In this document: piece by piece, positions 46,983-54,489 of the stretch | How positions within the stretch are numbered: position 1 is the stretch's first letter | How the letters are laid out: the number at the start of each line of letters is the position of its first letter | Notes under the pieces: model-generated | Databases searched by the model: none | Told to the model about the DNA's origin: nothing | Seen by the model: the letters and a program-made list of their open reading frames with translations, nothing else | Translations under genes and position numbers: made by a program | NCBI RefSeq assembly: GCF_003173615.1 | Contig: NZ_QGNA01000001.1 | Location: 372,001 to 436,000 of the forward strand | DNA length: 64,000 nt | Source: Falsiroseomonas bella | Lineage (GTDB): Bacteria; Pseudomonadota; Alphaproteobacteria; Acetobacterales; Acetobacteraceae | Direction: 5' to 3'

Positions 46983-47732
46983 ATGACCGCCGCATCGCGC
47001 ACGCGCTTCCGCTCCGCAGGCAGGACCGATCCGGGCGCCCGCCGCGCGCACAACGAGGACAGCTTCGTGGAGCGGCCCGAGGCCGGGCTCTGGGCCGTGG
47101 CGGACGGCGCCGGCGGCCATCACGCGGGGGAGGTCGCCTCCGGCATGATCCGCGACGCCCTCGCCACCGTCCCGGACGACCTTCCGGCCGGGCGCGTGCT
47201 GGACGAGGTGCAGGAGCGGCTGGCGAAGGTGCATGCGGCGCTGCGCCAGGCCGGGGCACGCCAGGGCAGCGGCATGATCGCCTCCACCGTCGTCGTCCTG
47301 GTGGTGCGCGGCGGGCATTTCGCCTGCCTCTGGTCAGGCGACTCGCGGCTCTACCGCCTGCGCGACGGCGCGCTGCAGCAACTCACGCGCGACCATTCGC
47401 TCGTGCAGGAACTGGTGGATGCGGGGATGGTCCGTCCGGACGAGGCGGAGAACCACCCGCGCGCCAACGTCATCACCCGCGCGATCGGCGCCGGCGACGA
47501 CGGCCCGGAGCTCGAGCGGACCTCCGACCGCGTGCTGCCCGGCGACCGCTTCCTGCTCTGCACCGACGGCCTGACCAAGTCGCTGCCCAGCGGGGAGATC
47601 GCCGCGCTGCTGGCGACGCCGGACGCGACGGAGGCGCCGGAGCGCCTGGTCGCCGCGGCGCTGGCGCGGCAGGCGAGCGACAACGTCACGGCCGTGGTGG
47701 TGGAGGCCGGGGCGGAGGATCCCCCCGGCTGA
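46983..47732 (+). CDS. PP2C-family Ser/Thr phosphatase (PppA/Stp1-like)
   Basis: A 249-residue metal-dependent phosphatase: GARRAHNEDSFVERPEAG (first Asp), LWAVADGAGGHHAGEVAS (motif with the metal Asp-Gly), LWSGDSRLYRLRDGALQQLTRDHSLVQELVDAG, FLLCTDGLTKSLP and the closing ASDNVTAVVVE. All metal-binding Asp residues are present. Soluble, cytosolic. Length is that of the short bacterial PppA/Stp type. With the FHA protein and the kinase it makes a complete write, read and erase set. The ATG at 46983 is not preceded by a strong ribosome site, so the start may be slightly off. Confidence 0.92.
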   Translation: MTAASRTRFRSAGRTDPGARRAHNEDSFVERPEAGLWAVADGAGGHHAGEVASGMIRDALATVPDDLPAGRVLDEVQERLAKVHAALRQAGARQGSGMIASTVVVLVVRGGHFACLWSGDSRLYRLRDGALQQLTRDHSLVQELVDAGMVRPDEAENHPRANVITRAIGAGDDGPELERTSDRVLPGDRFLLCTDGLTKSLPSGEIAALLATPDATEAPERLVAAALARQASDNVTAVVVEAGAEDPPG

Positions 47733-47756
47733 GCGCCGCCAGCCTGCGACCCGACG

Positions 47757-47831
47757 TCAGCGGAACCCGATGAAGCTGAGGATCGCAAGGACGATCACCA
47801 CCGCGCCGACGATATAGACGATGTTGTTCAT
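47757..47831 (-). CDS. Very small single-helix membrane protein
   Basis: A 24-residue peptide starting MNNIVYIVGAVVIVL and ending FIGFR, almost entirely one hydrophobic helix with a terminal Arg. GGAAGC repeats precede the ATG at 47831 as a ribosome site. Peptides of closely this form are common in alphaproteobacteria but usually left unannotated. It is convergent with the PP2C gene (24-bp gap) and stands alone. No function can be given. Confidence 0.6.
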   Translation of the reverse strand: MNNIVYIVGAVVIVLAILSFIGFR

Positions 47832-47991
47832 GGCCGCTTCCGCTTCCGCACTGTGACAGCGGGAGAACGGGCCGAGGGCCGGCGGGTTTCGGGGCGCGCG
47901 TCGGCAGCCCGGCCGCGCGGGCGCACGAAGCGGTTGACGACGATCCGCCTCACCGCGCCATGATCGCGCATCGGTCCCGAAGGTGCGACGC

Positions 47992-48978
47992 ATGCCCTCT
48001 CTCCCGCCATTCTCCCGCCGCGCGCTGCTCGGCGGCGTCGCCGCGCTGGCCGCACCGCTCGTCGCGCGCGCGCAGGCCGATTTCCCGACGCGCCCGATCC
48101 GCATGATCGTGCCCTCGGCCGCGGGATCGGGGCAGGACATCCTCGCCCGCGTGGTCGCGCAGCGCCTGTCGGAACTATGGGGCCAGCCCGTCGTCGTGGA
48201 GAACCGCGTCGGCGCCGGCGGCACCATCGGCAGCGACCTGATCGCGAAGGCGCCACGGGACGGCTACACGATCGGCGTCATCAACTCCTCCTCGATGGCG
48301 ATCTCGCCGGCGCTGCTGCCGAGCGTGCCCTACGATCCCCTGACCTCCTTCACGCCGCTCGGCCTCGGCGCGGCGAACGACTGCGCGCTGGCGGTGAAGG
48401 CGGATTCGCCCTTCCGCGGCGTGGCGGATGTCGTCGCGGCGGCGAAGGCGCGGCCGGGACAGCTCACCTGGGCCTCCGCGGGCAGCGGCACCTCCACCCA
48501 CATGGCGGGCGAGCTGTTCCGGCTGGAAGCGGGCGTGGACGTGGTGCACGTGCCCTATCGCGGCAGCCCCGCGGCGCTGACCGCGCTGCTCGGCGGCCAG
48601 GTGGACATGCTGTTCAACACGATCAACTCGCTGCTCGCCGCGGTGCGCAATGATCAGATCCGCGCACTCGCCAGCACCGGCCGCTCGCGCGATCCGCTGC
48701 TGCCCGACGTGCCGAGCTTCGTCGAGGCGGGCTTCGCAGCCTATGAGGCGAGCGGCTGGCTCGGCTTCGCCGGCCCCGCGGGCCTGCCGCCGGAGGTGCT
48801 GCGCAAGCTCAGCGAGGGCATCCGCCAGGTGACACGGAGCGAGCCCTTCCAGCAGGCGATGATCACCGCGGGGATGCGGCCGCAGAGCTCCACCGCGCAG
48901 GAGTTCCAGGACTACATGGCGGTGGAGATCGGGCGCTGGCGCGACATCGCGCGGCGCTCCGGCGCGAAGATGGATTGA
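47992..48978 (+). CDS. Tripartite tricarboxylate transporter receptor, Bug/TctC family
   Basis: A 328-residue periplasmic receptor with a Tat-like signal (FSRRALLGGVAALAAPLVARA), then FPTRPIRMIVPSAAGSGQDI, VVENRVGAGGTIGSDLI and DGYTIGVI. ATG at 47992 is chosen because GAAGG lies 8 bases before it; a GTG nine bases earlier is possible. No TctA/TctB partner is present. The gamma-glutamyltransferase-like gene starts 4 bases after its stop, so the ligand may be the substrate of that enzyme. Confidence 0.93.
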   Translation: MPSLPPFSRRALLGGVAALAAPLVARAQADFPTRPIRMIVPSAAGSGQDILARVVAQRLSELWGQPVVVENRVGAGGTIGSDLIAKAPRDGYTIGVINSSSMAISPALLPSVPYDPLTSFTPLGLGAANDCALAVKADSPFRGVADVVAAAKARPGQLTWASAGSGTSTHMAGELFRLEAGVDVVHVPYRGSPAALTALLGGQVDMLFNTINSLLAAVRNDQIRALASTGRSRDPLLPDVPSFVEAGFAAYEASGWLGFAGPAGLPPEVLRKLSEGIRQVTRSEPFQQAMITAGMRPQSSTAQEFQDYMAVEIGRWRDIARRSGAKMD

Positions 48979-48982
48979 GGGC

Positions 48983-50698
48983 ATGCGCACCACCCGCCCG
49001 ACCATCTGCGGCACGCGGCATGCGGTGTCCGCGGGGCACTACCTGGCCTCCGCCGCCGCCTTCTCGGTGCTGGAGGGCGGCGGGAACGCTGTGGATGCGG
49101 CCGCGGCGGCGGGCATCGCGCTCGGCGTGCTGCATCCGGACATCGTGAGCGTCGCGGGCGTTGCGCCGATCCTGATCCGCCTGGCGGATGGGCGCGTGGA
49201 GACCATCGCCGGCCTCGGCCCCTGGCCGATGTCCATCCCGCGCGACCTGTTCCGCGAGCGGCATGGCGGGAAGATGCCGCCGGGCGTGCTGCGCAGCGTG
49301 GTGCCTGCCGCGCCGGATGCCTGGATCACCGCGCTGCGCCGGCACGGGACGATGGGCTTCGGCGACGTCGCGCAATACGCGCTCCGCTTCGCCGAGGACG
49401 GCTTTGCGGTGTACGACGTGCTGGCGAACAACATCGCGAAGAACGAGGCAGCCTATCGCCGCTGGGCCTACAACGCGGCGATCTTCCTGCCGGGCGGCGC
49501 GGTGCCGCAGGTCGGCCGGAAATTCGTGCAGGCGGACCTGGCGAAGTCGCTGCGCCACATGATCGAGCAGGAGCGCGCCGCGGCGCAGAAGGGCCGCGAG
49601 GCCGGCCTGCAGGCGGCGCATGACGCCTTCTACCGCGGCGACATCGCGCGCGAGATCACGCGCTTCCAGGCACAGGAAGGCGGCTTCCTGACGATGGAGG
49701 ACATGGCGGCCTACCATTCGCCCGTCGAGCCGGCGCTGTCGGTGGATTGGCGCGGCCACCGCCTCTTCACCTGCGGCCCGTGGTGCCAGGGGCCGACGCT
49801 CGCGCAGGCGCTGCTGCTGGTGGAGCGCGCGGGGCTCGACGGGCTCGCGCACAATTCCGCCGACTACATCCACCTGATCACGGAATGTCTCAAGGCCGCC
49901 TTCGCCGACCGCGAATACCATGTGGGCGACCCGCGCTTCGTGGATGTGCCGATGGCGGAGATGCTGTCGCCCGCGCATATCGCGCGCCGCGTCGCCGCCA
50001 TCGATCGGCAACACGCGCATCCCGGCATGCCGGAACGGCTGATCGGCGCCGGGCCGGCCCCGGGCATGGCGATGTCCGACGCGCCATCGCGCGAGACCGA
50101 ACCGCCGGTCGAAGCCGGCACTTCCTATGTCTGCGTGGTGGATCGCTGGGGCAATGCGGTCTCGGCCACGCCGTCGGACGGATCCTGGACCGGGCCGCTG
50201 GTGCCGGGGACGGGGCTGATGGTCTCGGGGCGCGGCTCGCAGAACCGCACCGATCCCGCGCATCCCGCCGGCTATGCGCCGGGCAAGCGGCCACGGCTGA
50301 CGCCGATGCCGGCGCTGATGGAACTCGCCGATGGCGGCGTCATGCCCTTCGGCACGCCGGGCAACGACGTGCAGCCGCAGGCGATGCTGCAGGTGCTGCT
50401 GAACCTGCTGCATTTCGGCATGAGCCCGCAGGAGGCCGTGGAGGCGCCGCGCGTCGCGACCTATGCCTTCCCCTCCTCCTCCGCGCCGCATGACTACTTC
50501 CCGGGACGGCTTTCGCTCGAGGGACGCATCGGCGCCGAGGTGAAGGCGGAGCTTGCCGCACGCGGCCATGTCGTCGCCGATTGGCCGGAATGGACGGCGG
50601 TGGCGGGCTGCGTCGAGCTGATCCGCAGCGATCCGGAGAGTGGCCTTCTCGCCGCCGCCGCCGATCCGCGACGACCCGCGGCGGCGATCGCGCTGTAG
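48983..50698 (+). CDS. Gamma-glutamyltransferase-family Ntn-hydrolase
   Basis: A 571-residue proenzyme of the GGT family: N-terminal GGNAVDAAAAAGIALGVLHPDIVSVAG, then the autocleavage point before Thr in EAGTSYVCVVDRWGNAVSATPS, where the new N-terminal Thr is the nucleophile, and a small subunit with GSQNR and MPFGTPGNDVQPQAMLQVLLN. The T-S-Y start differs from the T-T-H of classical GGT, and no signal peptide is seen, so it is closer to cytosolic relatives such as oxamate amidohydrolase (HpxW-like) or acylases. It follows a Bug receptor by 4 bases, suggesting import and hydrolysis of an amide or gamma-glutamyl compound. Confidence 0.88.
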   Translation: MRTTRPTICGTRHAVSAGHYLASAAAFSVLEGGGNAVDAAAAAGIALGVLHPDIVSVAGVAPILIRLADGRVETIAGLGPWPMSIPRDLFRERHGGKMPPGVLRSVVPAAPDAWITALRRHGTMGFGDVAQYALRFAEDGFAVYDVLANNIAKNEAAYRRWAYNAAIFLPGGAVPQVGRKFVQADLAKSLRHMIEQERAAAQKGREAGLQAAHDAFYRGDIAREITRFQAQEGGFLTMEDMAAYHSPVEPALSVDWRGHRLFTCGPWCQGPTLAQALLLVERAGLDGLAHNSADYIHLITECLKAAFADREYHVGDPRFVDVPMAEMLSPAHIARRVAAIDRQHAHPGMPERLIGAGPAPGMAMSDAPSRETEPPVEAGTSYVCVVDRWGNAVSATPSDGSWTGPLVPGTGLMVSGRGSQNRTDPAHPAGYAPGKRPRLTPMPALMELADGGVMPFGTPGNDVQPQAMLQVLLNLLHFGMSPQEAVEAPRVATYAFPSSSAPHDYFPGRLSLEGRIGAEVKAELAARGHVVADWPEWTAVAGCVELIRSDPESGLLAAAADPRRPAAAIAL

Positions 50699-50729
50699 TC
50701 GCGGCGCGGGGCGCCGGACCAGCGCGGTT

Positions 50730-50815
50730 TGGTGCCCCCGGGGAGATTCGAACTCCCACACCCTCTCGGGCGAGCGATTTTGAGTCGCCTGCGTCTACCG
50801 TTCCGCCACAGGGGC
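50730..50815 (-). tRNA. tRNA-Leu (CAA)
   Basis: On the minus strand GCCCCTG starts the acceptor stem and pairs with the 3' arm CGGGGGC; the anticodon loop CTCAAAA carries anticodon CAA; a long variable arm (CTCGCCCGAGAGGGTGTG region) marks a class II tRNA; the T-arm has GTTCGAATC. A73 and the CCA end are encoded (50730-50733). Confidence 0.93.
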
Positions 50816-50966
50816 CGCCGCCGGAGTCCTACGATGGATCGCGCGAAGGGGAAACCGCGGGCGAAGGCATCATGCTCGCATTCCCGTGTGGACGCTCCGG
50901 ATGAGACGTGGCACGTATACGATCCTCACCTTGACGGGCCCAGCGCCCGCATTCGGACAGCCGCCC

Positions 50967-51173
50967 GTGAAGAACTTCCTCGCCGCGCTCGACCCGGAAT
51001 CCCGTGCCCTGGCCATATCCGTCGGCTGGCTGGTCCTGGTCCAGTTGCTCGCCGTGCTCGCCTGGTCCATCGGGCTGCTCTCGCGGGAAGCGGCGGTCGT
51101 GCACTGGGTTCTGCTGGGGGTGCTGCCGCCGGCCATGGCGCTGGCCAGCCTCGCCCCGACGCCATCGGATTGA
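50967..51173 (+). CDS. Possible small membrane protein
   Basis: A 68-residue product beginning MKNFLAALDPESRALA from GTG 50967, with two hydrophobic helices (ISVGWLVLVQLLAVLAWSIGLL and the C-terminal VLLGVLPPAMALASLAP). The frame stays open back to 50886, where a longer start would add a Arg-rich leader. No good ribosome site is seen. It lies alone between tRNA-Leu and otsB. It is unrecognised and could be non-coding. Confidence 0.4.
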   Translation: MKNFLAALDPESRALAISVGWLVLVQLLAVLAWSIGLLSREAAVVHWVLLGVLPPAMALASLAPTPSD

Positions 51174-51251
51174 CACAATCCGGCCCCGATACGGGCACAA
51201 AGCCGTGAGCGGACGCCCATTCCAGGGCCGGGGCTGCTATGTGCCACCGCC

Positions 51252-51980
51252 ATGGACACGCTCCCGATCGCCCTCGACCGGGCAGCGCTCTTCCTCGACT
51301 TCGACGGCACGCTCGTCGAGATCGCCCCCCGGCCCGATGCGGTAGTGGTTCCGCCGGCGCTGCCGGGGCTGCTGCGCCGCCTCGCGGCCCGGTTGGAAGG
51401 TGCGCTGGCCATCGTCTCGGGCCGGCCGCTGGCCGAGCTCGATTCCTTCCTCCCCGTCCCGCTCGCCATGGCCGGCGAGCATGGCGCCGCTCTGCGCCCT
51501 GCCCCTGGTGGCAGGGCCCAGCGCCCACCCCTGCCCCTCCCGCCGCCCGAATGGCGTCACCGCGCGGAGGCGCTCGCCGCCGCCCATCCCGGCGCCCTGG
51601 TGGAGCCGAAGGCGCATGGCTTCGTGCTGCATTACCGCCAGGCACCGGAAGCCGGGCAGCCCGGCCGCGCGCTGCTCGAGGATCTCGTCGGCGGCGACGC
51701 GGATTTCGTCGTCATGCCGGCGCATATGGCCTGGGAGGTGAAGCCCGCCGCCGTCTCCAAGGCGATGGCCGTCGAGCGGCTGATGGCCGCGCCGCCCTTC
51801 GCCGGGCGCCTGCCGGTCTATGTCGGCGACGACGTCACCGACGAGGCGGGCATGGCGGCCGCCCGCGCCGCCGGCGGCCTGGGCCTCAGGCTGCAGGACA
51901 GCTTCGGCACGCCCGCGGCGCTGCGCGACTGGCTCGCGCGCCTGGCGGAAGGCGCCCCGGCCGAGGCGGTGGCCCGATGA
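51252..51980 (+). CDS. otsB: Trehalose-6-phosphate phosphatase
   Basis: A 242-residue HAD-superfamily phosphatase: motif I DFDGTLVEIAP (nucleophile Asp16, acid/base Asp18), motif II IVSGRPLAEL, Lys in motif III EVKPAAVSKAMAVE, and motif IV VGDDVTDEAGM. It dephosphorylates trehalose 6-phosphate to trehalose in the cytosol. The stop overlaps the otsA ATG (ATGA), so phosphatase and synthase are made together, as expected for the OtsAB route of osmoprotectant synthesis. Confidence 0.95.
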   Translation: MDTLPIALDRAALFLDFDGTLVEIAPRPDAVVVPPALPGLLRRLAARLEGALAIVSGRPLAELDSFLPVPLAMAGEHGAALRPAPGGRAQRPPLPLPPPEWRHRAEALAAAHPGALVEPKAHGFVLHYRQAPEAGQPGRALLEDLVGGDADFVVMPAHMAWEVKPAAVSKAMAVERLMAAPPFAGRLPVYVGDDVTDEAGMAAARAAGGLGLRLQDSFGTPAALRDWLARLAEGAPAEAVAR

Positions 51981-53368
51981 GCCGCCTCGTCATCGTCGCG
52001 AACCGCGTGCCCGATCCGCGGGAACGCGGGGCCACCGCCGGCGGGCTTGCGGTCGCGCTCAAGGATGCGCTGCACCGGCGCGAGGCGCTCTGGTTCGGCT
52101 GGTCCGGCGCCACCGTGGCCGAGGCCGCCGCGACGCCGGCCGAGCACCGCAAGGGCCGGGTCACCTATGCCACCCTGGACCTGAGCGAGGAGGACTACCG
52201 GCACTACTATCTCGGCTTCTCCAACGGCGCGCTCTGGCCTGTGCTGCACTACCGGCTGGGCATCGCCCGCTTCGCGCGGGAGGACTGGGAAGGCTACCGC
52301 CGCGTCAATGCCGCCTTTGCCGCGGCGCTGGCGCCGATGCTCAGGCCCGACGACACGATCTGGGTGCACGACTTCCACCTGTTCCTGCTCGCCGCCGAGC
52401 TGCGAAAGCTGGGGTGCCGGCAGAAGATCGGCTTCTTCCTGCATGTGCCTTTCCCGCCCCGCGCGGTGATCATGGGCATGCCCAAGGCCGAGGCGATCCT
52501 GCAGGCCCTGGGCGCGCATGACGCAATCGGCGTGCAGACCGAGGACGACGCCGAGAACCTGCGCGCCGCGCTGGTCACAGGCGGCGAGGCGGAGGCCGCC
52601 ACGCGCGTGGGCGCCTTCGCCATCGGGATCGACGCGGCCGGCTTCGCGGCGCTTGCGGCGCGGCGCTTCCGCACGAAGGAGGTGGACCAGCTGCGCGATT
52701 CGCTCGCCGGCCGCGCGCTGGCCATCGGCGTGGACCGGCTGGACTACACCAAGGGCCTGCCGCAGCGCATCGCCGGCTTCGGCAAGCTGCTGCAGCGCTT
52801 CCCGCAGCATCGGTCGCGCGTCACCTTCCTGCAGGTGGCGCCGGTCAGCCGCGGCGACGTTGCCACCTATCGCGCGTTGCGCCGCGAGCTGGACGAGATG
52901 GTGGGGCGCATCAACGGCCAGTATGCCGAGCCCGACTGGGGGCCGATCCGCTACATCACGCGCGCGGTCGCCCGGCCGACGCTCGCGGGCTACATGCGGC
53001 TTGCGCGCATCGGGCTCGTCACGCCGCTGCGCGACGGGATGAACCTGGTGGCGAAGGAATATGTCGCCGCGCAGGACCCGGAGGATCCGGGCGTGCTGGT
53101 GCTCTCCCGCTTCGCCGGCGCATCCGGCGAGATGGAAGGCGCGCTTCTGGTGAACCCGCTCGACCCGGACGACATCGCGGAAGCCCTCGACGTCGCGCTG
53201 ACCATGCCCGCGGAGGAGCGGCTGGCGCGGTGGAAGCCTATGGATGCGGCGATCCGCGCCAACAACGCGTCCGCCTGGTGCCGGCGCTTCCTCGCGGCCC
53301 TCGAGGGGGCGGAGGCGGCGCCCGAGCCGGCGCGCGCCGGCAGCGGGCCCGCGCGGCGCGCGGCCTGA
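51977..53368 (+). CDS. otsA: Trehalose-6-phosphate synthase
   Basis: A 463-residue GT20 enzyme forming trehalose 6-phosphate from UDP-glucose and glucose 6-phosphate. Signatures: VIVANRVPDPRER and GGLAVALKDAL at the N-terminus, IWVHDFHLFLLAAELRK, FFLHVPFPP, VDRLDYTKGLPQRIAGF, RDGMNLVAKEYVAAQ and LVLSRFAGASGEM. ATG 51977 overlaps the otsB stop; the open frame further upstream is the shadow of otsB. The last 20 residues are a Glu/Pro/Ala-rich tail. A 464-bp gene-free region follows. Confidence 0.95.
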   Translation: MSRLVIVANRVPDPRERGATAGGLAVALKDALHRREALWFGWSGATVAEAAATPAEHRKGRVTYATLDLSEEDYRHYYLGFSNGALWPVLHYRLGIARFAREDWEGYRRVNAAFAAALAPMLRPDDTIWVHDFHLFLLAAELRKLGCRQKIGFFLHVPFPPRAVIMGMPKAEAILQALGAHDAIGVQTEDDAENLRAALVTGGEAEAATRVGAFAIGIDAAGFAALAARRFRTKEVDQLRDSLAGRALAIGVDRLDYTKGLPQRIAGFGKLLQRFPQHRSRVTFLQVAPVSRGDVATYRALRRELDEMVGRINGQYAEPDWGPIRYITRAVARPTLAGYMRLARIGLVTPLRDGMNLVAKEYVAAQDPEDPGVLVLSRFAGASGEMEGALLVNPLDPDDIAEALDVALTMPAEERLARWKPMDAAIRANNASAWCRRFLAALEGAEAAPEPARAGSGPARRAA

Positions 53369-53465
53369 TACCGGCGAGCCTTTCTGGTGATCCGATGGCG
53401 GCCTGCGCACTGTGCGCGGGCCGAGCGGCCGAATGGCCGCCGCCGCTTGTGCGGCATGCGGAGAG

Positions 53466-53480
53466 CATGCCTTCGGCATG
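53466..53480. repeat. Stem-loop
   Basis: CATGCC (53466-53471) and GGCATG (53475-53480) pair around TTC. First of four hairpins after otsA. Confidence 0.6.
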
Positions 53481-53520
53481 ACGTAGCCAAGCGAGCGCAT
53501 GCGAGCGCCGGCGTCTGAGG

Positions 53521-53544
53521 GCGTTTTCGGGTCACCGAAAACGC
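53521..53544. repeat. Perfect 10-bp stem-loop
   Basis: GCGTTTTCGG (53521-53530) and CCGAAAACGC (53535-53544) pair perfectly around GTCA. It has the form of an intrinsic terminator stem or of a dispersed repeat; no T-run follows on the plus strand. Confidence 0.75.
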
Positions 53545-53561
53545 ACACCGGCCTGAGGCCG

Positions 53562-53579
53562 GGGGCCGCCGGCGGCCCC
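53562..53579. repeat. 18-bp perfect palindrome
   Basis: GGGGCCGCC is followed directly by its inverse GGCGGCCCC. No loop, so it is a DNA palindrome rather than an RNA hairpin of normal shape. Confidence 0.7.
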
Positions 53580-53600
53580 GTTCGGACACGAGGATTTGAA

Positions 53601-53630
53601 GCCTGTCCGGGCGAACCGCCCCGGACAGGC
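53601..53630. repeat. Perfect 10-bp stem-loop
   Basis: GCCTGTCCGG (53601-53610) and CCGGACAGGC (53621-53630) pair perfectly around a 10-base GC-rich loop (GCGAACCGCC), whose ends can extend the stem. Confidence 0.75.
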
Positions 53631-53832
53631 CTTCACGAGCGGGCGGGCCGCGGAGCCCGGGCAGCGCGGGACAAGCCGCCCCGCGCCTGCGCTTCCCGTC
53701 GGGGCCGCGCGCGCCGGCGCCGGTCCGGGCAGGACATGGCCAGCCCTCCGGCGGCGCGTGGACGGGCATCGCGCAACGACCGCCGATATGCTTTAATGCA
53801 ATTGGGAAACATCCGTCCAAAGGGACGTCAGA

Positions 53833-54462
53833 ATGCGCAGGACCCTCGCCATCGCCGCCGTGCTCGGGATCTGCGGGCTGCCACTGCACCTCGCGGCGCA
53901 GTCCAACCCGAGTTCCCAGCAGATCATCGACGCACTCCGGCCGAGCGGCGACCTGCTCGGCGGCCCGACGCGCGGCATCCGCCCGGTGAACCCGCCGGCT
54001 GCCGCCCCGCAGCAGGCGCAGCCCGCGGCCGCCTCGCCCGCTGGGACCGCGCCGCGCCAGGCGGCGCCCGCGACGCAGCAGGCCGCGGCCCGCACGGCGC
54101 CGCCGCCGGCCGCGCCCTCGGTGAACCTCACCGTCAACTTCGCCACGGGCTCGGCCGAATTGACGCCGCAGGCGATGCGCACGCTGGACGAACTCGGCCG
54201 CGCGCTGTCCAGCCCCGACCTCTCCGGCTTCCGCTTCCGCGTGGAAGGCCACACCGACACGGTCGGCGCGACCGAGCTGAACCAGAGCCTCTCGGAGCGC
54301 CGGGCCGCCGCGGTGGTCGAATATCTCACCGCCCGCTTCGCCATCCCGGCCGCGCGCCTGCAGGCGATCGGCATGGGCGAGACCCAGCCCGTGGTGCCGA
54401 CGCGCGACCAGGTGCCGGAGCCGCGCAATCGCCGCGTGCAGGTCGTCAACATCGGCGCCTGA
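53833..54462 (+). CDS. OmpA-family peptidoglycan-associated protein
   Basis: A 209-residue exported protein. Signal peptide MRRTLAIAAVLGICGLPLHLAAQ; a Pro/Ala/Gln linker (residues about 45-95); then an OmpA/MotB-like domain with VNFATGSAELTPQAMRTLDELGRAL, VEGHTDTVGATELNQSLSERRAAAVVEYL and RNRRVQVV, containing the Asp and Arg that bind diaminopimelate. No lipobox cysteine follows the signal, so it is a soluble or signal-anchored periplasmic protein. The HEXXH membrane protein starts 27 bases after it, probably in the same transcript. Confidence 0.9.
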   Translation: MRRTLAIAAVLGICGLPLHLAAQSNPSSQQIIDALRPSGDLLGGPTRGIRPVNPPAAAPQQAQPAAASPAGTAPRQAAPATQQAAARTAPPPAAPSVNLTVNFATGSAELTPQAMRTLDELGRALSSPDLSGFRFRVEGHTDTVGATELNQSLSERRAAAVVEYLTARFAIPAARLQAIGMGETQPVVPTRDQVPEPRNRRVQVVNIGA

Positions 54463-54489
54463 CGCCGCCTTTCCTGTCCGGCACGAACC

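Larger units (their letters stand above)
53369..53832. other. 464-bp gene-free stretch with a cluster of stem-loops
   Basis: No coding sequence is supported. Between 53466 and 53630 four perfect or near-perfect inverted repeats follow one another (listed as separate repeat features). The last 60 bases (GATATGCTTTAATGCAATTG) are AT-richer and probably contain the ompA-type gene promoter, with AAGGGA as ribosome site before 53833. Confidence 0.7.

Noticed and set aside
45879-47732. A type VI secretion locus
   Set aside because: Only regulatory-type genes (FHA, PP2C, kinase) are present; no sheath, tube, baseplate or membrane-complex gene exists in the window.
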